14,236 nt of DNA. Origin: JBCBSZ01 sp039197885. Its GTDB lineage: Bacteria > Actinomycetota > Acidimicrobiia > Acidimicrobiales > Poriferisodalaceae. Below the pieces are notes generated by a model. The model was not told the DNA's origin and did not search any database. It worked only from the letters and a program-made list of their open reading frames with translations. The stretch is from positions 1-14,236 of the forward strand of contig JBCCTY010000086.1 in NCBI GenBank assembly GCA_039197885.1, written 5' to 3'. Below, piece after piece: positions 6,660 to 12,892 of this stretch (its first letter is position 1; each line of letters begins with the position of its first letter). The position numbers and the translations under genes were made by a program.

Positions 6660-6682
6660 GGCCTCGGCTCGAAGCCGAGGCC
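6660..6682. terminator. Bidirectional hairpin between convergent genes, no T-tract
   Basis: GGCCTCGGCT and AGCCGAGGCC form a perfect 10-bp stem around the 3-nt loop CGA. It sits in the 151-bp gap, about 100 nt past the Lrp/AsnC stop and about 30 nt past the GH3 stop on the other strand. No run of T follows on either strand, so it would be an actinobacterial-type terminator without a U-tract, or an mRNA 3'-end stabiliser. The rest of this gap shows no supported ORF or other element. Confidence 0.55.
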
Positions 6683-6711
6683 TCGGCCGCTCCGCGTCGG
6701 TCGCCGCTCGC

Positions 6712-8832
6712 TCACCCCGTGACCGGGACACCATCGTCGCCGGCGTGCCGTGCGGCGACGAGCGAGATCTCGGCGCCCTCGGTCACCATCTCGCCGTCGA
6801 GGCGGACCTCGAGGGCGTCGAGCCGGAGCACCACCCTCGCCTCGACGGTCTCGCCGGCCGCCACGCCGACCCGAGCGAAACCGACGAGACGACGCCGAGG
6901 GCGCTCGAACGCCGAGCCGGGAACCGAGCCGTAGATCTGCACCACCTCGACACCGTCCCGATCGCCGGCGTTGTGGACGCCGACCAGCACCTCGTCGCCC
7001 TCGCGTCGAGCGCCGACGAGCTCGAACGTCGTGGTGGTCAGGCCGAAGCCGAACGGGAAGCGGGGCTCCACGTCCTCCCGATCGAGGTGCCACTGTCCGT
7101 GGAACAGGCCGTAGGTCTCGGTGCTGGCGTCAGGGTCGAAGTGGACCAGATCGGCCTCGTCGTGCGGCACCGCGAACGGGAGGCGGCCCGTGGGCGGAAC
7201 CGCCCCGGTCACGATGTCGGCCAGCGCGTGCCCGCCCTCCATGCCCGGGTACCAGAGCAGCAGGGTCGCGGCCGTGCGATCGATCCACGGCACGACGAAC
7301 GCCGACCCACCCATCACCGCCACCACCGTGCGGGCGTTGACGGCGCAGACCGCCTCGATCAGCGCCTCGTCGGGGGGCGGGAGCCGCAGGGTCCGCCGGT
7401 CACCGCCCGGTGCCATGGCGTCCTGGGCGTCGGGCTCCGGCGTGGACGGGGCGTCGGTCATCGTCGGCATCGATGCGCCGGCCCCGAGCTCGGGATGGTC
7501 GGTCGGCGGGAAGAGCTCGGCCAGCGAGACCGTCGAGGCCGTGTCGAGGAACTCGCCCTCATCGGCCTTCGTCGTGCCGACCACGATCACGACGAGGTCG
7601 GCATCGGCAGCGTCGGCCGGCTCGGCGACGTGGTCGACCACAGCACCGGGGAAGGCCGAGCGGAGCCCGTCGAGCGGCGTGACCACCTCGGGTGGGTGGA
7701 CGTCGGACGAGCCGCCGTCGCCGAGGTTCGCCACCGAGGCGAGTCGCCCGAGGACGGCCACTCTGCGCGCCGAGGTCGGATCGACCGGGAGCAGCCCGTC
7801 GGGGTTCGTGAGGAGCACGATCGACTCCTGGGCCGCCCGGCGGGCGAGCGCCCGGTGCTCGTCGCAGGCGATGACCTCGGGGCCCGGATCGGGACGAGCG
7901 AGGACCTCGGCGAAGCGGAGCAGCGTCGCGACCGTGCGCACCGCCGGCGCCTCGAGCTCGGTCCGCGAGACCTCGCCCGCGGCCATCGCAGCGGGCAGCG
8001 TCGCTGCGCGCTGTTGCCGGAACGGCATCTCGACGTCGAGCCCGGAGCCGAGACCACCCACGGGGTCACGCAAGCCGAAGATGAAGTCGGTGATGACGAA
8101 CCCCTCGAACGCCCACTCGTCCCGCAGGACGTCGGTCAGCAACCGGCGGGAGTCGCCGCACCACTCGCCGTTGAGCGAGTTGTACGCGCTCATCACCGAA
8201 GCGACGCCCTCGTCGACGACCCGACGGAAGTGTGGGAGGTAGACCTCGTGCAGGGCACGCTCGTCGGCCGTGACGTCGACCGAGAACCGGGCGTTCTCCA
8301 TCGAGTTGCACGCGAAGTGCTTGACGCAGGCGAGGGCATGCTCCTGCACGCCGCGGGTGAGGGCAGCACCCAGCTCACCGACGTGGTGCGGATCCTCGCC
8401 ATAGGTCTCCTGGGCTCGACCCCACCCCGGGTGCCGCAGGAGGTTCACGCAGACGCCCCCGTAGAAGTTCGCCCCCGATGCTCGCAGCTCGCGACCGATC
8501 GCCCGACCGATCTCCTCCTCGAGCTCGACGTCGAAGGTGGCGCCGCGCGCCATCGACACCGGGAAGCAGGTCGCCGAACCGATCACCACGCCGCGCGGTC
8601 CGTCGCTGAACCGGAAGCCGGGGATGCCCAGCCGGTCGACCGCGGCGGCGGGCCACGGATGGCGGTAGTACCCGCCGCCGGTCATGTCGGCGAGCCCGGG
8701 CCAGAACGGCACGTCGCCGTCGAGCAGCCCCAGCAGCTCGTCGACGTCGAGCGCCGCGACGAGCGCCGCAGCCTCCTGGAGCGCCGACGCACCGTCGGCC
8801 ACCCGTCGTGCCGCCTCGTCGAACGCCGTCAT
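6712..8832 (-). CDS. Glycoside hydrolase family 3 (beta-glucosidase-like), cytosolic
   Basis: The 706-residue protein has the GH3 order: a TIM-barrel domain, an alpha/beta sandwich and a C-terminal FN3-like domain. Barrel landmarks are SDGPRG (76-81), NLLRHPGWGRAQETYGEDPH (130-149), CVKHFACNSMEN (169-180), VMSAYNSLNG (213-222) and GFVITDF, which places the likely nucleophile at Asp249. The second domain has AQESIVLLTN (335-343), GDGGSSDVHPP (371-381), PWIDRTAATLLLWYPGMEGG (515-534) and PTGRLPF (547-553). The FN3-like part begins at RFPFGFGLT (591-599). A Pro/Asp-rich stretch (about 428-477) interrupts the position where most homologues read straight from a 'SEG' loop into DLxLP. No signal peptide is seen, so it should act on imported or internal glycosides such as glucosylated terpenoids or steroids (inference). 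Start: ATG at 8832 follows GGGGGTG; ATGs at 8844 and 8871 are alternatives. Confidence 0.92.
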   Translation of the reverse strand: MTAFDEAARRVADGASALQEAAALVAALDVDELLGLLDGDVPFWPGLADMTGGGYYRHPWPAAAVDRLGIPGFRFSDGPRGVVIGSATCFPVSMARGATFDVELEEEIGRAIGRELRASGANFYGGVCVNLLRHPGWGRAQETYGEDPHHVGELGAALTRGVQEHALACVKHFACNSMENARFSVDVTADERALHEVYLPHFRRVVDEGVASVMSAYNSLNGEWCGDSRRLLTDVLRDEWAFEGFVITDFIFGLRDPVGGLGSGLDVEMPFRQQRAATLPAAMAAGEVSRTELEAPAVRTVATLLRFAEVLARPDPGPEVIACDEHRALARRAAQESIVLLTNPDGLLPVDPTSARRVAVLGRLASVANLGDGGSSDVHPPEVVTPLDGLRSAFPGAVVDHVAEPADAADADLVVIVVGTTKADEGEFLDTASTVSLAELFPPTDHPELGAGASMPTMTDAPSTPEPDAQDAMAPGGDRRTLRLPPPDEALIEAVCAVNARTVVAVMGGSAFVVPWIDRTAATLLLWYPGMEGGHALADIVTGAVPPTGRLPFAVPHDEADLVHFDPDASTETYGLFHGQWHLDREDVEPRFPFGFGLTTTTFELVGARREGDEVLVGVHNAGDRDGVEVVQIYGSVPGSAFERPRRRLVGFARVGVAAGETVEARVVLRLDALEVRLDGEMVTEGAEISLVAARHAGDDGVPVTG

Positions 8833-8913
8833 GCGCACCCCCATCCCGTCCGTGCTGTCCCCCGTCACCATGGCCCACGCAGCGCCTCCGACGCAGGTGC
8901 TGTACTGGCGATC

Positions 8914-9948
8914 ATGGAGCTCGACCTCATGACCGGTCCCTCGACCTGGGCCGACGCCGCCGCGCTCGCTCGTCAGCTCGACGAGGCGGGCTTCTCGGGG
9001 ATGCTGTTCACCGAGACCAGCCAGGTGCCGTGGATGACGATCGCTGCCGCGGCCACGGCCGCTCCACGGCTGGAGCTGTCGACCGGGATCGCCGTGGCGT
9101 TCCCCCGCAGCCCCATGGTGTCGGCGGCCGTGGCCTGGGAGCTGGCCGAGAACACCCGGGGCAGGTTCCGGCTCGGTCTCGGGAGCCAGGTCCGCGCGCA
9201 CGTCGAACGTCGGTACGGCACCGAGTTCGAGCCACCAGGTCCGCGGCTGCGCGACTACGTCCTCGCCGTCAAGGCCTGCCTCCGTGCCTTCGCCGGCGAG
9301 GAGCGGCTGTCACACGACGGGCCGTACTACTCGCTGAGCCTGCTGCCGCCGCAGTGGGCGCCGCGCCGCCACGACTTCACCGACGTGAAGGTCGACGTCT
9401 CCGCCGTCGGGCCCTACATGACCCGGATGGCCGGCGAGGTCGCCGACGGCGTGCACGTCCACCCGCTCCACTCGATGCACTACCTCGACACCCGCCTCCG
9501 GCCCGCGGTGGCCGACGGGGCGGCGAGGGCCGGCCGCGACGTCGCCGACATCGATCTGATCGTCCCGGTGTTCGCCGTCCCCGGCGACACCCCGGAGGAA
9601 CGGGCCCCGCTGCTCCGACGGGCGAGGACCCAGATCGGGTTCTACGGCTCGACGCCGAACTACGCCTTCCAGTTCGACGACCTCGGCTTCGAGGGCACGA
9701 CGGTTCGTCTGGGTGAGCGACTCAAGGCGGGCGACCCCGAGGGCATGGCCGATCTCATCACCGACGAGATGCTCGATCACTTCGCGGTCGTCGCCCCCTG
9801 GGACGACCTCGCCGACGCCCTCGTCGAGCGGTACCGGGGCACGGCCGCGCGGGTGGTCACCTACCTCACCGAGGAGCAGTTCCGAGCCGATCCGACCAGC
9901 GTGGCCAAGTGGGGCGAGGTCGCACGGGCCGTCCGGAGCGCGGCGTGA
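8914..9948 (+). CDS. LLM-class (luciferase-like) oxidoreductase, probably F420-dependent
   Basis: This 344-residue protein matches the luciferase-like TIM-barrel family, and specifically the F420-type group typified by Mycobacterium MSMEG_2256 (recognised from memory). Diagnostic stretches are LSTGIAVAFPRSPM (55-68), GRFRLGLGSQVRAHVERRYG (83-102), PGPRLRDYVLAVKACLRAF (108-126), VDVSAVGPYMTRMAGEVADG (160-179) and HVHPLHSMHYL (181-191). Family members transfer hydride between F420H2 (or FMNH2) and a small carbonyl or alkene-type substrate. The ATG at 8914 is preceded by CTGTACTGGCGATC, with no Shine-Dalgarno, so a leaderless mRNA is likely. The same frame stays open far upstream, but that part is antisense to the GH3 gene and is not counted. 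The downstream SDR gene overlaps this stop by 4 nt, so the two are one transcript and probably one pathway. An 81-bp gap is shared with the GH3 gene. Confidence 0.9.
   Translation: MELDLMTGPSTWADAAALARQLDEAGFSGMLFTETSQVPWMTIAAAATAAPRLELSTGIAVAFPRSPMVSAAVAWELAENTRGRFRLGLGSQVRAHVERRYGTEFEPPGPRLRDYVLAVKACLRAFAGEERLSHDGPYYSLSLLPPQWAPRRHDFTDVKVDVSAVGPYMTRMAGEVADGVHVHPLHSMHYLDTRLRPAVADGAARAGRDVADIDLIVPVFAVPGDTPEERAPLLRRARTQIGFYGSTPNYAFQFDDLGFEGTTVRLGERLKAGDPEGMADLITDEMLDHFAVVAPWDDLADALVERYRGTAARVVTYLTEEQFRADPTSVAKWGEVARAVRSAA
9935..9938 (+). promoter_or_regulatory. Ribosome binding site that fixes the GTG start of the SDR gene
   Basis: GGAG ends 6 nt before the GTG at 9945. That GTG overlaps the upstream stop as GTGA. 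The site lies inside the last codons of the LLM gene, which supports coupled translation and the short N-terminus MTGRVALVTGGG over an upstream ATG at 9909. Confidence 0.6.
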
Positions 9949-10700
9949 CCGGACGGGTCGCGCTGGTCACCGGCGGCGGACGCGGCATCGGCCGCGAGAT
10001 CTGCCTCGGGCTGGCCGCCGACGGGCGACGGGTCGCGGTCGCCGACCTGCGCACCGACGAGGCCGCGGCGACCGCGGGCCTGGTCGAGGAGGCCGATGGG
10101 ACGGCGATCGTCGTCGAGATGGACGTGAGCGACTCCGACGCCGTCCGACAGGGGGTGCTGCAGACCGTCGACGAGCTCGGGCCGATCGAGGTCCTCGTGA
10201 ACTGCGCCGGCTGGGACGAGCTGGTCCCCTTCCTCGACACCGACGAGGACTTCTGGGACCGCATCATCGAGGTCAACTACAAGGGCGCGCTCCGGACCGT
10301 CCACGCCTGCCTGCCGGCGATGGTCGAGGCCGGATGGGGACGGATCGTCAACATCGGCTCCGATGCGGGACGGGTCGGCTCGTCGCTCGAGGCCGTGTAC
10401 TCCGGGGCCAAGGGTGGCGTCATCGCCTTCACCAAGACCATCGCCCGTGAGGTCGCCCGATCGGGCATCACCGCCAACACCGTCTGCCCCGGACCGACCG
10501 ACACGCCGCTGCTCGACGAGATCGTCGCGGCGAGTGACGACGGCGACCGGGTCATCGGCGCCATGGCACGCGCCGTGCCGATGAAGCGGGTCGGCCACCC
10601 CGCCGAGGTCGCGTCGGCGGTCGTCTACCTCGCCGGTGAGGACGCCGGTTTCGTGACCGGTCAGACCCTGTCGGTCTCGGGCGGCCTGACCATGGCCTGA
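9945..10700 (+). CDS. SDR dehydrogenase, BadH-like (2-hydroxycyclohexanecarboxyl-CoA dehydrogenase type)
   Basis: This 251-residue classical short-chain dehydrogenase has TGGGRGIG (9-16), Asp34 at the end of strand 2, which predicts NAD over NADP, NCAGW (86-90), Ser139, and YSGAK with Tyr152 and Lys156. From memory it is unusually close to Rhodopseudomonas BadH in the substrate half: the same NCAGWD-type segment, GRIVNIGSDAGRVGSS (132-147), EAVYSGAKGGVIAFTKT (149-165), CPGPTDTPLL (181-190) and the ending TGQTLSVSGGLTM. BadH oxidises 2-hydroxycyclohexanecarboxyl-CoA during alicyclic acid degradation. No BadI-type ring hydrolase is in the window, so a related cyclic or beta-hydroxyacyl-CoA substrate is possible. 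The start is GTG at 9945 within a GTGA overlap with the LLM stop. The gene ends 13 bp before the convergent decarboxylase gene. Confidence 0.92.
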   Translation: MTGRVALVTGGGRGIGREICLGLAADGRRVAVADLRTDEAAATAGLVEEADGTAIVVEMDVSDSDAVRQGVLQTVDELGPIEVLVNCAGWDELVPFLDTDEDFWDRIIEVNYKGALRTVHACLPAMVEAGWGRIVNIGSDAGRVGSSLEAVYSGAKGGVIAFTKTIAREVARSGITANTVCPGPTDTPLLDEIVAASDDGDRVIGAMARAVPMKRVGHPAEVASAVVYLAGEDAGFVTGQTLSVSGGLTMA

Positions 10701-10713
10701 CCGGGCGAGGCGG

Positions 10714-11967
10714 CTACTCCAACGTGGCGTAGTTCGTCGACCGGTCGTCGGTCGTGCGACCGGCCACGGCGGCGACGCACTCGGCGAGATCGCCGACGTA
10801 GGCGTCGATCGCGCCGGTGTTGGTGTTCGACACCGTCGAGTGGAGCGAGTCGGGAGGGCCCTGGCGGTCGTGGTACCAGCCCCGCTCCTGGAGGGCGTCG
10901 CCGAGGGCGAACACGTCGACCGGGATGTCCGCTGCAAGATCGCTCGCCATCGCGACCAGGTGGAGCCGGCCGTCGCCGAGGACCTGGATGCCGGGCTGTG
11001 CGGCGACGGCCCCGCGGATGCGGTCGGCGTTGCGCAGCGTCACCTCGGTCAGGCGCCGGTAGCCGTCGACGCCGAGGTGCTGCATGACGGCCCACGCGGC
11101 CGCCATCGGCAGTCCCGACCGGGTGCCCTGGAGGTTGGGCGATGCGTAGAAGCCACCCAGCCAGTCGTCGAACACGAACGTCTGGTAGCGCCGGAGCTCC
11201 TTCGTGCGGTGGAGGATCACCGAGACGCCCTTGGGTGCGTAGCCCAACTTGTGGATGTCGGCCGAGATGGTGGTGACGCCCTCCACCCGGAAGTCCCACG
11301 GCTCGACCTCGAGCCCGAGCTGCTCGGCGAAGGGCAGGACGAACCCACCCATGCAGGCATCGACGTGGCAGCTCGCCCCGACCGACGTCGCCAGCTCGGC
11401 GATGGCGCCGATGGGATCGACGACGCCCTGGGGGTACTGCGGTGCGGACCCCACCACGAGTGCGGTCCGGTCGCCCACCACCTCGGCCATGGCATCGACG
11501 TCGGCGGTCCAGTCGTCGAGCACCGGCACTGACCTGACCCTGAGTCCGAAGAGGTGGGCGGCCTTGTGGAAGGCGGCGTGCGCGCTCGATGCCAGGACGA
11601 TCTCGGGTTCCTCGATCCCCCGCTCGGCCCGGGCCCGCTCCCGGGCCGCCTTCACGGCGCAGAGGATCGATTCGGTGCCGCCGCTGGTGAGGAACCCGGC
11701 GCTCGACTCCGGGCCGTGGAGCAGGCTCGCGGTCCATCCCACCACCTCCGACTGGATCTGCCGCAGCGACGGGAACGCCTGGGTGTTGAGGGCGTTCTCG
11801 TGGAGGTAGAGCGCTGCGGCGCGCTCGGCGGCCTCGTGCACGCCCGGTCCACCGTCGTAGACCATGCCGAAGGTGCGGCCGTCCTCCCAGCGGACGTCGT
11901 GGGCCCGCTTCTCGGTCAGGTCGTGGATGACCTCGTCGACGGGTCGGCCCTGCTCGGGGAGCTGCAT
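10714..11967 (-). CDS. PLP-dependent group II decarboxylase / sphingosine-1-phosphate lyase-like
   Basis: This 417-residue fold-type I PLP enzyme resembles bacterial sphingosine-phosphate lyase and glutamate-decarboxylase relatives. Motifs in order are NTQAFPSLRQIQSEVVGWTA (61-80), phosphate-cup LTSGGTESIL (93-102), SSAHAAFHKAA (127-137), CHVDACMGGF with Asp203 on the PLP nitrogen (200-209), SADIHKLGYAPKG with Schiff-base Lys240 (235-247) and GGFYASPNLQGTRSG (271-285). The last segment matches the lyase-type GxxxSPxxxGSR loop. No transmembrane anchor precedes the domain, unlike eukaryotic lyases, so the protein is predicted to be cytosolic. The substrate may be a phosphorylated amino alcohol or an amino acid. 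The ATG at 11967 gives a normal N-terminus (MQLPEQGRPVDEV); no clear ribosome binding site is seen, and GTG at 11973 is an alternative. It diverges from the lipase gene across 177 bp and is probably monocistronic. Confidence 0.88.
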   Translation of the reverse strand: MQLPEQGRPVDEVIHDLTEKRAHDVRWEDGRTFGMVYDGGPGVHEAAERAAALYLHENALNTQAFPSLRQIQSEVVGWTASLLHGPESSAGFLTSGGTESILCAVKAARERARAERGIEEPEIVLASSAHAAFHKAAHLFGLRVRSVPVLDDWTADVDAMAEVVGDRTALVVGSAPQYPQGVVDPIGAIAELATSVGASCHVDACMGGFVLPFAEQLGLEVEPWDFRVEGVTTISADIHKLGYAPKGVSVILHRTKELRRYQTFVFDDWLGGFYASPNLQGTRSGLPMAAAWAVMQHLGVDGYRRLTEVTLRNADRIRGAVAAQPGIQVLGDGRLHLVAMASDLAADIPVDVFALGDALQERGWYHDRQGPPDSLHSTVSNTNTGAIDAYVGDLAECVAAVAGRTTDDRSTNYATLE

Positions 11968-12062
11968 GTCCACGATCTTGGTCGGCGGACGCGCCGGCCT
12001 CAACGCCGAGGGTGCCCGCGGTCGACCACGACCGGCCACGGTCGTCGTCCCGGTCACCGGTT

Positions 12063-12073
12063 TGGTCTGACCA
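12063..12073. promoter_or_regulatory. FadR/GntR-type operator candidate
   Basis: TGGTC-T-GACCA is a perfect 5+1+5 palindrome in the 177-bp gap between the decarboxylase and lipase genes. It matches the core TGGTCnGACCA known for E. coli FadR and the general GTnnnAC form of FadR-subfamily GntR regulators. It lies 71 bp before the lipase ATG and 95 bp before the decarboxylase ATG, so it could control either or both. No GntR gene is present in the window. Confidence 0.45.
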
Positions 12074-12095
12074 TGGTGCAAACTGGTGCAAGCAC
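12074..12095. repeat. Tandem TGGTGCAA direct repeat (10-bp period) with overlapping GTGC-AA-GCAC palindrome
   Basis: TGGTGCAA occurs at 12074-12081 and again at 12084-12091, exactly one helical turn apart. The second copy runs into the palindrome GTGC-AA-GCAC (12086-12095). The block touches the FadR-like palindrome on its left and is less GC-rich than its surroundings, as expected for a regulatory patch. A second regulator binding on one DNA face, or upstream promoter contacts, are both possible. The rest of this gap (11968-12062 and 12096-12127) holds nothing I can assign. Confidence 0.4.
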
Positions 12096-12144
12096 TTCCC
12101 CGGCCGACATGATCGGGGGACCGAGGCGGGAGGAGCCGGGGACG

Positions 12145-12888
12145 ATGCCGAAGCCGGCACCACTGTTCTACGAGATGTCCGCCGTGCCGGAGCTCGGCGC
12201 CTTCATGGCGAGCGCCCCGTGGCTGGCTGCGGCGCCCCGCGGCCACGGCCGTCGCATCCTCGTGATCCCCGGCTTCACGGCAGGCGATCTCACCACCGCT
12301 CCGCTGCGCGGCGTGCTGCGCATGCTCGGGCACCGTCCGGCCGGGTGGGGGCTCGGCGCGAACATCGGGCCCGACGACAACACCGTCCGCCAGTTGATGC
12401 GCCGCGTCGACGAGTTGGTCGAGCGGAACGGCGGCCCGATCGACCTCGTCGGATGGAGCCTGGGCGGCATCATGAGCCGCCTCATCGCCCTCTACCGACC
12501 CGGCGACGTGCGCCAGGTCGTCTCGATGGGCAGCCCGATCCGCGTCGAGGACCCCGAGGCCAACCTCAGCGACGCCGTCCGGATCGTCGCCCAGATGGCC
12601 GGGCTCCAGCGGGGTCGCTCGACCCACGACCTGACCCGCGTGCCGGTGCCGTCGACCGCCATCTTCTCGCGCGGTGACGGGATCGTCGCCCCGTCGTCGT
12701 GCCAGCAACCGGTCGGCCCCGAGGCCGAGAACGTCGAGGTCCGGGGAGCCCACATGGGCCTGGCTCACAACCCGACGGTCGTGTGGACCGTCGCCGACCG
12801 CCTCGCCTGGCGCGACGACGAGCCCTGGCGACCCTTCGTGTCGCCCCGCCGACTCGGGTGCCTGTTCCCCGGACCCACGGAGTCCTGA
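12145..12888 (+). CDS. Alpha/beta-hydrolase, triacylglycerol lipase/esterase-like
   Basis: This 247-residue alpha/beta-hydrolase has the oxyanion-region strand RILVIPGFTAGD (37-48), the nucleophile elbow GWSLGG with Ser105, a likely acid Asp178 in FSRGDGIVAP (174-183) and a likely His203 in VRGAHMGLAHNP (199-210), so a complete triad is present. It resembles actinobacterial lipase-like proteins encoded beside WS/DGAT genes. No signal peptide is visible, so action on intracellular acylglycerols or wax esters is inferred. ATG at 12145 is preferred because AGGAG (12131-12135) precedes it by 9 nt and the MPKPAPLFYEMS start fits. In-frame ATGs at 12109 and 12073 would run through the operator-like sequences and lack a ribosome binding site. 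The WS/DGAT-like gene starts 4 nt after its stop, indicating an operon. Confidence 0.88.
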   Translation: MPKPAPLFYEMSAVPELGAFMASAPWLAAAPRGHGRRILVIPGFTAGDLTTAPLRGVLRMLGHRPAGWGLGANIGPDDNTVRQLMRRVDELVERNGGPIDLVGWSLGGIMSRLIALYRPGDVRQVVSMGSPIRVEDPEANLSDAVRIVAQMAGLQRGRSTHDLTRVPVPSTAIFSRGDGIVAPSSCQQPVGPEAENVEVRGAHMGLAHNPTVVWTVADRLAWRDDEPWRPFVSPRRLGCLFPGPTES

Positions 12889-12892
12889 CCGG

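Noticed and set aside
6557..6711. Possible small gene starting at an ATGA overlap with the Lrp/AsnC stop
   Set aside because: The frame has no stop before entering antisense GH3 sequence and its translation has no recognisable content. The gap is better explained by the hairpin.
6574..8913. Very long plus-strand open frame continuous with the LLM gene
   Set aside because: This stretch lies antisense to the well-supported GH3 gene and its translation is Arg/Gly/Pro/His-rich without family similarity. It is a GC-bias shadow; the real LLM start is 8914.
10659..10667. GGTC-A-GACC, a second FadR-like half-palindrome
   Set aside because: It lies in the SDR coding sequence, encoding the conserved TGQT segment near the C-terminus. 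It lacks the outer T and A bases and has no promoter position.
11554..12144. In-frame upstream extension of the lipase gene, including ATGs at 12073 and 12109
   Set aside because: It runs antisense through the decarboxylase gene and through the operator-like repeats; only 12145 has a ribosome binding site and a fitting N-terminus.
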